NCBI GenBank assembly: GCA_002105175.1
Contig: MCGE01000011.1
Span: forward strand, 744,001-808,000
DNA from: Absidia repens
Taxonomy: Eukaryota > Mucoromycota > Mucoromycetes > Mucorales > Cunninghamellaceae
Length of the DNA stretch: 64,000 nucleotides
Direction: 5' to 3'
The notes under the pieces were generated by a model that was not told the origin of the DNA, ran no database searches, and saw only the letters and a list, made by a program, of their open reading frames with translations. Positions 10,431-22,521 of the stretch are shown here, in pieces (positions within the stretch are counted from its first letter, which is position 1; each line of letters begins with the position of its first letter). The translations under genes and the position numbers were made by a program.

Positions 10431-13400
10431 CAACGACTGCCTTAAATTCCTTTCTAAAGTAGTAATATTTTCTTCTTTCATCCTGGGTCACATCCACTTC
10501 AGCAATCTTGGTCCTTCCTTCTTTTCGTATGCTTGCTGTCGTGCTTCGTCCTTGACTTTCCGTTTGAGATTCCTTTCGTTCGTAACGGGTTGAGTTGCTG
10601 CGTAAGAGTTTATATCTACTTTTCCTTCAGGTTCCAGTACCACTGCGTGTTTCGCCAAATAAGATTTCTTGTAGCCAGCCTTTTTTCACATTGCAGGTCG
10701 GATTGCAAGGATTTAGGAAATCTTCAGTGCCTTGAATCATCGAGTTTCTCTTTCAATTCGCTAAATAACAACAATAATGGAGTTTAGTATATAATCAACT
10801 ATTCAACCTTATATATATACATGCGTGTTCTTTACCTTGTAAGTGGAATCCATATTTTGAGGCACATGTAAATCCAAATTCCTACGAACTTGACTGGTCA
10901 AACGCATATCTTTTCATTCATATTTGTTTGGTAAAAGTAATAAGGTTACAGGATTATAGAGTCTGCGTGGCTTGACACGGTACTATCACGTAGAAAGACA
11001 ATGCCTATAGAGCAAGAAGATTAATTTATGCATACACCAACTCCGATAATCCCCACCCATTTTAAATTACCACTCATCAAAAGCTTGTCTGCAAAGGCTG
11101 CCCGGAAATGGCCATCAAGTTTCTAACAATTTTAAAAAAAAGTGTTAGTAAAAAAGCGCTGCCATTGGTAGTAAATTGATGCCCCTTACAGGTAATGGTT
11201 TTTTGATGTTTTGACTACGAATGCCAGATACAGTTCGGATGGTTTGGACCTTCCAATGAGGATGTAAACATAACTTCGATGAAGGCTGTGTTCTTGTATA
11301 CCTTAGTGAGTGTACCAGTAAGTTTTAATTTCTTGACAATTTCAGACGATTAAATAATGTCCATAACAGCGCCAGCAGCACTAATTTTGAATGAAGGTTA
11401 TAGATGCCAAGAAAAAAGAATAGGTCAGTAACACGGCCTTTCGAATATTTTCGGCTAATAAAAAATAAACTTTACCGTTTTACTATCAGATACAGATTGT
11501 ACACAGCACAGAAGCCAGTGTTCGGAGTATGTACAGGACCATAGAACCGGTGCCAACCAATGGAAAATCAAATAATCAAAGTATTATTTGCCTTGGGGTT
11601 CTTGCAATGTCAACGATGGCCCTTGAGGCGTAATTGTCACCAAACCAAATTGATCTTCAGTTGTCAGTAGACTAACCACCAAAACAGGATAGATTGGATC
11701 AAAAGAGTTTTCAATAATAAATTCATAGGGCACATCCTTGAGTAAGTAACAAACGGACATAGCTTCCAGATCGATAGCTTTCCACAGGATCCATGGTTTT
11801 TTCGTTTTCGCCAATGTCATCATCACCGCTGCCGCCGACTTCGCTTTTCGTCAGTGTTTTTCCAGATCTTCAAAATCGTCAAATACGTCTTGCCCCTTCG
11901 GGATTTCCATCCGCAGCGTCAATAGCACCCGAGATTCATCGATTACGAATGGAATGAAGCATCTACAATACGAATGGAACAAAACAAAAAAATATTAGCA
12001 TCAACAATTATCCGTGTTTTCCGGCGACGTCTTTTCTATTAAAAGTAACTTACTTCTTCGTCATCCCATTGCCCCCCCCCTAAAAGTTCCGCTGTTGGTT
12101 GGGATGTTTGGAGGTAATCCATCACCGGAGTTGTTGTTGTTTTTTGCTGGGATCCCGCTTTTAAAAAAAAAAAAGAATCCTTCCTCCTGCTGATCATCGT
12201 TATCGTCGCTATCGTCGCCATCCATCCCTGTCGTCTCCATCATTTCCAGCGGCAATGTGTTCCGGGGGGGTCATATCCAGAGTGGTTGTAAATCAAAGAC
12301 ATGAGATTCGTACGGCGATGATGGTTGTGGAACATATCGCTTTGCTTCCCCCCGCCCCCCCCCCATGAGATTGGCCTTCCATCGTAGATCACCAGTCAGC
12401 CAGTTCTGCAGAGTATGGTTTTCACTGTCAGAACCAAAAAAAAAAAAAAAAAAAAAGTCAGTCGTTGTCGCCGTCGGCCATCCCCCGTCCACCATTTGTT
12501 CATTGCTGTCATGTTCACCAAAATCACCTTTCTTCGGAATGTCGCGAGTGTCGATTTTTTTTTTTGTCAATGAGGGTTCACGTCGAGGTATAACGTCATC
12601 GTCAATTGTCCATATCTCACCATTTTGATCATCACCACCAAGGACAGCACAGCCTCGTTGACGGCCAATGTCGTCTTCTTCAATCAGCCTGGAACATTGG
12701 ATAAATTGATGTCAATACCTTGAAGACTATCGTCCGGCCGTTCCGGTTTTTTTTTTTATACCATTTCCTTTGTCATTGTCCAGATCATTAGTACCCATAG
12801 GGGAAGAAGGTGAGAAAAATTCGTAGTTCAGAGTCGGCCAACTGGGAAACAGAGTGTGTCTTGGGGCATTGTTGTAAAATCCATCACCATACGTTCACCG
12901 GAACCAGCAGGAATAGAATGTTTTTGAGGTATTTCACCATCATCCTTGTCATCATTGCCATCTACTTGGCTCTGTTCCGAAGATGCCAGGTACATTGATA
13001 TGAACAATGTCCTTGTCATTCATGATGGCCACCCGCATCAGACATTGGTGCTTAAATTCAACTTGTAGTGTTCATCCAATCGTTTTCGTTCCGTGTCAGG
13101 TAAAGCACATGGATCAGGCAAAAAAAAAACACAGACGTCTACCGAAGACATGAGGAATGAGGGGGAGGGGCTAGAGAGAGTACAATCAACTTGAGGAAAT
13201 TGTGGTTTCTTTTCTCCAAGATCTACATTTCGTCTTGCTGTGTGTTCATCCATTTTAGCATGTTGAAAGGAGGGGACCTATTTTAAAACATCGTAAGAAG
13301 GGATCGTCAGCAAATAAAAATATGCGTTGAGATTACTCTCTCCATGTCAGAATCTAATTTCATACTTTTGGATTGCTTGACTTCTTCCCATTAGAAAACT

Positions 13401-13440
13401 TGTTCTTTTTTCGTTCGGCCTTCTTTCCAGACTTTTGAAC
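10431..13440 (-). pseudogene. BMS1 ribosome-biogenesis GTPase pseudogene, internally deleted
   Basis: Minus-strand fragments in the correct order match BMS1, the nucleolar GTPase of the small-subunit processome. From the 5' end: a Lys-rich N-terminus (KSGKKAERKKNK, 13440-13362); ARRNVDLGEKKPQFPQVD (about 13245-13195); LPDPCALPDTERKRLDEHYK (13121-13060); NDKDIVHINVPGIFGTE (13030-12970); LRWKANL (about 12385); KDVPYEFI and FDPIYPVLV (about 11745-11685); YGPVHTPNTGFCAV (about 11550-11508); VYKNTAF and TIRTVSGIRSQ (11310-11205); GHFRAAFADKLLMS (about 11115-11080); RLTSQVRRNLDLHVPQNMDS (10905-10845); and TNERNLKRKVKDEARQQAYE (about 10590-10530). Frames change between and within blocks, in-frame stops occur, and the GTPase domain between the N-terminus and LPDPC is missing. 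Intron-like gaps remain, suggesting a duplicated rather than retrotransposed copy. Not functional. Confidence 0.88.
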
Positions 13441-14760
13441 CGATGAGCCTTTTAAGATTTGTCTTCCATAAATTTGTTTATATATTTTTTTGAAAGAAAA
13501 AGAGAAATGCAGAAAATACCAGAAAATCCAATCATGCTTTATGACGGGATGTGAAATATACCAATTTGGCAGGTGAAGGCAAGCCACCAAAGTTATGGCT
13601 CCCATAAATCTCAGTGAGTCGTATTATAATAACCATTCGGCAAAGGCATGTTATTAAACACCTTTTTATATATAAGAGAAACGATACAAAGAATATATGA
13701 CATTATAAGAACATATGCGAGACGTGTAAATTTTCACTGGAAAATAGTAATAGATGCCGCTTAAAATGCAGACGAATTTTTAAGGCCGTACAACTTCGAT
13801 CAAATATTGTCCTATTGTATCAAATATCCTTTAGAAACAGATAAAAATTCGCAATTAATTCTTGACCAAAAAAAGGACAAAAAAACCATACTAAATTCTT
13901 CGAATATTTTATTTGTTTGATCGACACCTTGGCACATGAAATATTCTCGGATCTCAGATGCGTCTCATTGGGATCGAAAGGAAAAGCTGCCAGTGTTATT
14001 ATAAAACCCCGCAAAAGTTTCATCGGAAGCTCGGAAGATCTTTTTCTCTTGAATTTTTCAAGGTGGCTCACTATTGGGCTGCTGATTTCCATTGAAAGCC
14101 AAAAGCGTCAAACAATACCTCCAGCAGAGTTGGGCATGTATAACTCCGCTATAATTTTTCGGAAGGCATGGATCAACTTTTTTTTTTTTATGGATGGATT
14201 CAATGCTGATGATTTCATTTTGAGAATCAAATACGCACACACACACACACACACACGCATCACGCTTTCTTGAGATGACAAACCAGGGCTATGAATTTAG
14301 CTCTCTGATTTGAAATCACATGGTTTGTGGCAATAGTTTCTAACAAACACTGACTCAGCATCATATTATCATGCGTGCCATGAGCTGGCGGGAACGTGAG
14401 GTATAACATATGAGTCGAAACAAAAAAGAAAAAAAAAAAGAAGAGTGGGATGTGCTATATTCAAACCATATGCGCATTGATATAGACGATTCTTTTATAA
14501 AGGTATAACGGGGATGCGGCGATGGCGAAATGCGTGTACAAATTATATGGGTTCAAAAAAAGCATCATCAAAAAAAAAAAAAAAAGTTTAACTTCAACAG
14601 ATAGGATGAACAGGAAGAAATAATTTCCGCGAACGAACCAAGATAGTGATTTTTGATCCACAGTCGGCTCTGTCCTTGCATCGGCTAATTATTTAAGGAG
14701 ATTCAGGTACGAAGTTTATGGCACCGAGAATTATTGATTTGTCAACTTTTTAAGCGCCGA
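13441..14760. other. intergenic, no gene recognised
   Basis: Between the BMS1 pseudogene and the transporter promoter. Contains a (CA)n microsatellite at 14236-14256. Open frames on both strands (such as minus 13820-14092) show no domain, no splice partners and no fungal family resemblance, so none is called. Confidence 0.5.
14236..14256. repeat. (CA)n microsatellite
   Basis: An uninterrupted CA dinucleotide run of about 21 bp in intergenic DNA. Confidence 0.9.
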
Positions 14761-14916
14761 TCTTTCAACCAGGGATTATATATATATAGGCTCAATGTCT
14801 AGCATGTAATATTTTTTTTCATCCTCCTCTCTTTTTCTTCTATATTCTTATTTCGTTGTTGTTTTTGATCCAGATCAAGCAAGTTTTCTTTTATATTTAT
14901 ATATTCATAACGTATC
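14761..14916 (+). promoter_or_regulatory. putative core promoter of the MFS transporter gene
   Basis: A TATA-like stretch, attatatatatatagg (about 14775-14790), lies about 130 bp before the ATG. It is followed by a pyrimidine-rich tract (about 14811-14860), a common arrangement at fungal transcription starts. Inferred from position and composition only. Confidence 0.4.
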
Positions 14917-16863
14917 ATGAATCGTAATCAAGAGGAAGGATCAACAAAAGATTTCACGGCCGAAAATGAACTCACAGTCGTCGTCAACCCATCGAAATCA
15001 TACTCTTCCGATTCAAATGATCTGGAAAAATTATCATCAATAAGAACCGAACAATATGATAGAACTAGTAGCCATAATAGAAATAGCTATTTAGAGAAGT
15101 TGGAAACTGTACCAACAAGTAAGTGATATAATTGTGTCACACAATGAAACGAAACAGAAAAACTATTGACTGAATTTGACTGACTAACACTTTTTGCGTT
15201 GTTTGACAGATATGGATGCTGCGAGTGTCTTGAATCCTGTAAACGTAGAATATTATGATGATATACCCGATGGTGGTATTCACGGATGGTAATATCAAAG
15301 TTTTTATTTTTTTATCTGTGTATGTATTTATAATCAATCGTTTTTAATAATGGATTTGTCATTTTGATAGGCTTGTAGCTGTCGCTGGATTCTTGTCAAA
15401 TTTCATCATGTTTGGCACTGCTTCGATTTGGGGTAAGTGTTGCGGAGGTTAAAATCCCAACCAGTGAAAAGCAAATCGGTATTGACTTTTTTTTTTTTTC
15501 CTGATATTAAAAAAAAGGTGTTTTCTCCAATGCATTTGCAAACACTATCCTGAAAGATGCAAGCACAACCGAACTTTTAGGCGTTGGTTCAACAGCCATC
15601 GCTTGTCTTAATCTTATGACACCCTTCAATCCAATGCTGGCTCGTTTTGGCACTCGCGTCATTATGATCATTGGTAGTGTACTTATGTCTCTTGGTATCA
15701 TTCTTGCAGGATTCAGTACCGAGGTGTGGCATTTGTACTTGACTCAAGGTGTTTTGTTCGGAAGTGGTGCTTCTATGGTGTACATGGTATGTTATATAAT
15801 CAAAGGAACAAAAAAAAAAAAAAGAAACAACACAACATAGTATTCATTCATTCTGTTTCATTGTTTATTTTAGTCTGTTGTTTCTGTTATTCCCCAATGG
15901 TTTACTACAAAAAGAGGTACTGCTATGGGAATAAGCTCTGCAGGAACTGGTATCGGTGGTTTAGCTCTCAGTCCAATGGTAAAGAAATGAAACGAACAAA
16001 TGTTATCATAGCAAAAACAAGAATACTAATCCTTTCATCATGATGACTATAGGCAAGTTCTTTGATTTCTAAATATGGAATCCCTTGGGCATATAGAATT
16101 ATTGGTCTTATGGCGTTTGGTATTTGCATGGTTGCCACTGCTTTGATGAAAACACGATTACCTCGACCTCCTATGAACGAGAAAATCAAGTCACCTATCA
16201 AACTCTTTATGCTGAAAGATGTCGATTTTGTGATCTGGTTATTTGGTTCGGTGATCGCTCTTACTGGCTACTTTGTCCCACTTTTTTATCTTCCTAGTAA
16301 GTTATACTTCTTCCCATTTCCTATATATGCTTTCACATGACTAACTTGACTGTTTCTTTTCAATAGAATATGGTGCCGCCATTGGTCTAGATGCCACAAC
16401 TACTTCAAATTTAGTCGGTATTTGTTGTGCAATGAATGCAGTTGGACGATTGGCACTTGGTTGGGTGGCAGACAAAATTGGTCGATTGAATATGTATATT
16501 ATCAGCAATGTGGTAGCTGGCTTATTATGCTGTTTATTATGGAAATTTGCCACCACTTATGAAACCTTGTTGGCATTCTCGATTACATGGGGAATTGTAT
16601 GCGGATTGTACTTTGCGCTTGCACCACCAATTACTGGAAATATTGTTGGCCTCGAAAAAATCTCCCCTGGTCTCTCTATTTTGTTTGTTGTTAGCTCCAT
16701 CTCCTCTGTCGGTCCTCCTGTTGCCTCTGCTATTCAAGAAGCCACCCCTGGTGGAGGTTTTATTGGTGTTCAAATGTTCGCCGGTGCTGTTTATCTTTTT
16801 GGTGCCTTGATTTGTTTTGGCCTCAAAATCAAATTGACAAAATCTTTATTCACATTCATTTAG
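14917..16863 (+). CDS. MFS monocarboxylate-transporter-like permease (MCT/Mch family)
   Basis: Seven exons: 14917-15118, 15210-15288, 15371-15432, 15518-15786, 15874-15978, 16053-16296 and 16367-16863, closing in frame at 485 aa. A hydrophilic N-terminal tail of about 95 residues leads to DIPDGGIHGW, the conserved stretch just before TM1 in monocarboxylate-type porters. About twelve hydrophobic segments follow. Between TM2 and TM3 lies NPMLARFGTRVIMIIGS, and the second half has the matching loop GRLALGWVADKIGRLN, both typical MFS loop motifs. A central loop (about residues 285-305) is charged. It probably moves monocarboxylates or a related small organic anion across a membrane, but the substrate cannot be read from sequence and many fungal family members are uncharacterised. 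Confidence 0.87.
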
Positions 16864-17731
16864 TTTGTATATCCCCCACACTCTTCATTATCTTGTATAT
16901 GTATATGTATAGTTTTATCATTCTTATTCTTACTCTTATTATATCTACTCCATTCTTCTACTGTTTTAATAAAAACCCACTCTTTTTTTAAACATATAAA
17001 CACTCTCTTCATTCACATTGATGTCAATACTGTTGTTTTTCTTTGTGTGTGTGTTTTTGTGAATATCGGCGTTTTCGGATAGGTGTTATGCAAAACAACA
17101 AGCTGATGACCAAAGAAGTCATTATTTGCGTTTACATAACTTTAAATTTTGGTTTCTTGTTTCAAACGTGCAAAGTATTCTTCATAATTGATTCCCATCT
17201 CTTTTGCATTTAGCCTACAAAACGTTATCCTTAATTAAAGCTGGTCAGGATAGTATAAATTATGATAATGGTATGATATCGAAGTTGCTGATCACAACCT
17301 GGTTTGGTGTACTTTACTCATTTATATTCTTGAAAAAAATAAAGAAATATCGACCAATACTGTAACGCTTCATTTTGACGCATGGGTTACATGTTGGCGT
17401 ATATAGCACTGCAAACAATATGCACATCCTGTTTTTTTTCCCATCAAAAGAACCAAAATAGAGGAAAAAAAAAAACTGTTGTGTACTGTTGGGTAGTAGT
17501 AGACGTTAAAGCTTCGGTTGCACAGATATGTCCATTTATAAAGGGGTAGATGGGCTGACGGCTTTCAGTTCCGATTTTCCTCTCTTTTTTTTTTTTTCTT
17601 TCCTCTTTTCCTTGTCTTTTTTTCTCTTTCCTTTTTTATTTCATTTCCTTTCACTTTATTTGTACTTTTTTTTTTGTATTCTTGTTTTTATCTTTTACGT
17701 GTAGCTCACCTACTATTTATTATTATTTCCA
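16864..17731. other. intergenic: transporter 3' flank and channel-gene promoter
   Basis: Tandem plus-strand neighbours share this gap. An aataaa signal lies near 16967 in the 3' flank of the transporter gene. A strongly pyrimidine-rich tract runs from about 17575 to 17710 just before the next ATG. No gene seen. Confidence 0.5.
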
Positions 17732-20194
17732 ATGACAGACTCATCGGTGCAAGATGACTCCGCTGTGGTACCCAATGTCACTGAACGAACCCGATTACTT
17801 GATTCATCCAACATTACTACGTCGTATAGCACTCAAGTACATGTTGATGGAGGGCGATCTGAACGCGTGGTGGACATTACTATGGAACATGATCCTACTG
17901 TGCCTTTGGAGGAACTAAAGGACCATATTCAGCATTTTTTGGTTTTTGGTCAGCACCGCGGTACTGGACGGCTGTCGCAATCTAGCAGCTCTACGACTAG
18001 CAAGAATGACTCTGACCAAGTTATTACTGGTGAACAAGAAATAACTATTGTTGAAGAAGATGGCAAAGGACGTCAAGTGACTACAACCCGCAAAACAAAG
18101 AAAAGGGACTTCATTGCTGGTGCCCTTAGCTTTGCCACTGACCAATGGATGGAAAACCAAGGCATTACCAACAACACTATTCACGAATCTATCAATGGTG
18201 GTGCCTCTGCTTCAACTGGTCAACCTATGGTCCCGGTCCAGCAACATCACAATCAAGCTTTACCACCTTTACCCTTGGTACAGCCTCACGATGACTCGGT
18301 GAAAGGCGTCTGGGATGTTGCCAAAAACGCGTCGGTGTGCGCTGTATTGGGTCTACTAAGCGAACGACGTCAAGGAAAGATTTCCATCACAAGCGATGCA
18401 GATGCTACATTACAACGATTGGCTCTTTCTACTTTGGAACATGGTGTCAAACAAACGTCTGCCAAAGAAATGATCCGTCAAGAAATGTTATTCAAACCTT
18501 GGCTTGGTGACAAATCAGGTAAATGATAACCTCCCCCTCATCTGTTACGACATTTTTTTTTTTTTTTTTGCTAAGCTTTTCCTTTCTTTTAGCAATTCAA
18601 TGGGCAATCGAAAACGACTGTACTATCTTTTTGAATGATGAACATGTACAATCTGTTATTAAGGTAATGAAACAAAAAAGGAGTGGCAAGGACTGATTGG
18701 TACTGAAACTCAAACCTGTCTCCCACCCCTAAATATGCATTCGTCATTATATTACTTTAGCGATCATGGCTATATGGTGACGCAGAATGGAAAACAAATC
18801 CCAATCATCCTTTCCAAGTATGGAACACCTCATACCAAGATACCACTGCCACTGTTACCAGAGAAGGTTGGAAAGCTCTATTTACCAAGCAATTCATCGC
18901 GAGCTATCTCGCCCGATGGGCTGCCCCCAGGTAAAAGACTTGGAATGAACATTTTCACATTACATTGTATTTACTTTTTTTTTTTTTTTGTTCGCATTTT
19001 TCTATCCTTTCACTTTAGATATCAATGCTTGATTGCCTTCTTCACTGCCTTTGTTTATCTTGGCTTCCATCTAGCAACTCTCTCGAATGTGGAATACATG
19101 GAAGACCACTTGAAGGTGTTTGAATACTTTTATTATGTCTTTGTTGTCTCAGACCTTGTCTTGGAAGTATGGAAGGTAATAGGAAATTCTATACTACCTT
19201 CGTTTTTTTTTTTTTTTTTAAGAAAAAATATTATGTTTGTTTTTTTTTATTAATATACCTCACTGTCCGACAAAATTTTAGTTTACTGCAAGTCCTCGCA
19301 AGGCACTGAATAAGCCTTCAACCTACCTCACTCTGCCTACTGCCGCTTTGTTGTTTGCTGCCTTTGTTTATCGGATCTTGGCGTTCTTTGCTACTGACTT
19401 GCAACCAAAATTCCATGGACTTTACTTTTCCTTTGTCTTGTTGGCCATTGCTACTCCTCTTATGTTTTTCCGTCTATTCATTTGGACTGATGTTCTTTGG
19501 TGGCCTGCCTATAAAATCAATCATGTGGTTGGACGCTGTATTGTGCAAAGTCTGTGGGTATTCTTCATTGCTCTTGTCAGCTTGGTTGGGTTCTGGCTCG
19601 GGTTGGCTGCATTGCAACGGGATGATATTGGTCTTTGGCTGATGCTCCGTCACTTGATTTTGGGTGCCTTGCAGTAAGTTGATTTGCTATGCATAGATTA
19701 TAGGATGTTGTGACACGATGAAGCAAACAGTTACTGATGCATCTCGCTCGCTCCCACCCTTTTTTTTTTTTTTTTTTTTTTTTAGTGCTCCAGAAATTGG
19801 TGAAACATTATTCTATCAACCTCAAGCAGCAAGCATCTTATTGGTGGCTTACTTGTTTGTCATGGTCATATTTGTGGGCGCATTGTTGGTGGCCTCCTTT
19901 TTATCTACCATCCTCTCCTTGATGAAACCTGAGTCTTCCTTTGGAAATTTGCAAAAACGTATGGAAGCAGAAAGGGCCGCTCGGCCTGCATCCTATGGTA
20001 ACCATATTCCCAATGTCGCAGTGGAATTGATTGTGGGATCCATTGTCTGGGTCACCAAAAAGATTCGTCCCAACAGCAAATTGACCTGGTTGGAACGCTT
20101 GCGGCAAATCGTCTGGTTTATTATCTTTTTACCAATTCTCATAGTAGTAGGATTATTCGACTTAGCCTTTTACTTGTTTTGTCCCAAAAAATAA
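17732..20194 (+). CDS. Yvc1/TRPY-like vacuolar cation channel (putative)
   Basis: Seven exons: 17732-18518, 18593-18663, 18761-18930, 19019-19175, 19282-19673 and 19786-20194 are six clear blocks that close in frame at 661 aa, so the gene is six exons. The N-terminal 340 residues are soluble; from about residue 345 there are at least six hydrophobic segments, including YQCLIAFFTAFVYLGFHL, TLPTAALLFAAFVYRILAFF and ILLVAYLFVMVIFVGALLVA. The loop FFRLFIWTDVLWW and the overall length (yeast Yvc1 is about 675 aa) suggest a TRP-type calcium-release channel of the vacuole. The N-terminal TERTRLL resembles a dileucine sorting signal found on vacuolar proteins. A clear selectivity filter is not identifiable by eye, so another polytopic membrane family remains possible. 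Repeat copy 2 starts about 60 bp after the stop. Confidence 0.6.
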
Positions 20195-20255
20195 AATCTT
20201 TTACGGATGGTGAATTCTCCATTCTGTTATGTTACTTTTTATTCTTCATACACAG

Positions 20256-21580
20256 AACATATTTCAAATGCCGCCCACGTGGAATTTTTTTTATTTACTC
20301 CCATTTTATTTTTTTCCGCTCTTTCTTTTTTCTTCATCGTTCAACTTCTTTGCGGTCATGGTGATCTTAGATTAGTGTCAATACTAGTTTAGAAAGGGCT
20401 TCAGCTCAGGGATTACAAGTTGCATGGGGAAATCCTTTCATTTTGGATCTAGGATCTGAAGACACCATTAGTTGGCTTTTTGGAGCCTTCATTGGCTTAT
20501 TTCAGTGTTAGTTTGCTCATAATTTGTATATATATTTCAATAAAAATGTGTCTCTTTTTACATTCTTCAATGAAAAATGTTCCATTAGTTTTTCTCTTTC
20601 ATGTCTTGCGCAATAAGTCCTTTCATTACTACCATCACCGCTTTTGAATAATGTTGACCAACTTTAATAACAGATGTCCCTGTATTCTTTACCATACATT
20701 GTGTAATGTTTAGTCCCCGTTTTACATTCATCCCCATAAGTCAGCGATGACCATTCTTCGAGTTTTATATTAGTCTTCCGCATGCTAGCCCCATCTCATC
20801 CCTTGTTACAATGAACCTTTCTCTTTTAGCTTTAGATGTACCAATATACTTCAATAAAATATGCATTTTTATTGACCACCCTATGACCCATTTGAATGTA
20901 AATAATGCCACTATTGTGGCTGTTTTGTAAGTGTCCTACCAAACACTTGCTCTCTAATTCACCCACTATGAGCACTCCCCCCCCCCCTCCTCAGCTCCCT
21001 AGAGACTGGCTAGTAGTCTTATAGCAACTTTGAATCAAAATATGACAATATTCCAGCCGAACCAATGATAAATAAATCTATATATGTGTATCCACCACTA
21101 TAGAGTGTTCAACAGTGCATTCTAGCTTACCTATGACTACTTGGCCCACACCGCTGAGACCTAGTGATTAGGTGACAGCTCTACGTCAATTAATATGAAA
21201 CGTGACAGTACCGTTCAGCACAGTATTCTTGCTCTACCGTTCACATCGATCAGCCTAGACCCTATCGCCCGCATAACCATGACAGGGCTCAACATATTGT
21301 ATATATTTAGCTGATTATTTATGTTTTTCTTACGTGTGATATAATGAAAAAAAAAGTGAATCCCAAACGGAGCCTCAAGCGACCACTTACTGTATTAAGG
21401 CACAGAAATGACAGGATCTCCAATTTCATCAAAAGCCACTGTTCAATAACAGTAACCCCTTGACACCAAGTAGGTCAACATTTTGCAAGTACGAGATATT
21501 TGGAAATTGAGTATGATGTAAATGATTGCAATAACTCATATAAGGTATCTTTTACGTTCGTGCTGAACTGCGCCATATCG
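20256..21580 (+). repeat. dispersed repeat family, copy 2
   Basis: About 1.3 kb. Starts with ATTTCAAATGCCGCCCACGTG, followed by the same ordered blocks as copies 1 and 3: gatcttagattagtgtcaat, agctcagggattacaagttg, catggggaaatcctttcatt, several TTCAATAAAA units, cactattgtggctgtttt, ctagcttacctatgactact and finally acgttcgtgctgaactgcgc. It follows the plus-strand channel gene closely and probably supplies part of its 3' UTR. Substitutions and small indels relative to copy 3 are frequent, suggesting an old insertion. No ORF is conserved among copies. Confidence 0.75.
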
Positions 21581-22521
21581 TTTTTATCGATGCCTATAAA
21601 CATTTTTCTGCGCTGATTGAAGTTGCGAAATCGATCGCCCGTCAATTATGATTCGCTGGTTAAGTTCAACACCCGCCACAATCACAAAATAATGAATAAT
21701 TTGGGAAATGTTTATCCGTTCATGAAATGGTAAGTGTCGTATAAGAGCTTCTTATGGATCAATCTTGTCAGGGTGCGTGAACGAGGTATCTTTTAGGAAA
21801 GAATAGGCGAATGTTGATTTAATAAAAAGCGGTTGTTCGAGTAAATTACAGGGTAGACTCAAATGAAGACAAAAACTCCCTTGTTAGAATAGACTAAGAA
21901 TAGGTATGTGTTTGATATTGCGCAGGAGCTTGGGGTGGATCTGGGCAGAGAAAAAAAAAAAAAAAAAAAAGTCAAATACGCGGAAATTGAAAACTGAGCC
22001 AAATGAGCTCTCTGTCAACCATACAACTTGGAAGAGGAACATTCATTGAATATTAAACTGTCACCCTCGTTTTTAAATATAATTATCTATTTTGAAATTT
22101 ATTTGATTTAGATGGGTATGAATGGCGAGCTCTCAGTAAACAAGTAATAGTGCTGTCTAAAAAAATCAAGTGGTAGGATTTTAAAACACAGCTGTTTTAA
22201 TTTTGGAATTTTTTTCTTTTTCTTCTTTTGTACTCCTTTTTTTTTTCATCTATTTCTTTCCTTATACTTTTATCCCCGTAGCTTTCAGCATTACTCAGTC
22301 ATAAATTGGATTGAAGTAAGTATTTTACTTGTATACGCATATATATTTTAAAGATCCTTTTTCTTATGTTGCGTTGATATGATCATCAATTGTTGCTGTT
22401 GTTATTGTTATTGATAACTGACAGTTGGTGGCTCCATTTGCATATGAAATGGGGACCCTGATTGTTTATGTCACTGGGAAATACTTATTTCATCTCTTTT
22501 TACTTGTTTGAAAATAGGACT
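21581..22521. other. intergenic with ArfGAP promoter and probable 5' UTR intron
   Basis: No gene is seen from 21581 to about 22200. A pyrimidine-rich tract at about 22205-22265 probably marks the ArfGAP promoter. A donor-like gaagtaagt at about 22313 and an acceptor-like aaaatag at about 22511-22517, four bases before the ATG, suggest an intron in the 5' UTR. An A19-type tract lies near 21951-21970. Confidence 0.4.

Noticed and set aside
13820..14092. Minus-strand 90-codon frame upstream of the transporter gene
   Set aside because: No domain and no continuation of the BMS1 relic; treated as a chance frame.
14236..14256. CA microsatellite as a possible regulatory element
   Set aside because: Ordinary dinucleotide repeat in DNA with no nearby start codon; kept only as a repeat.
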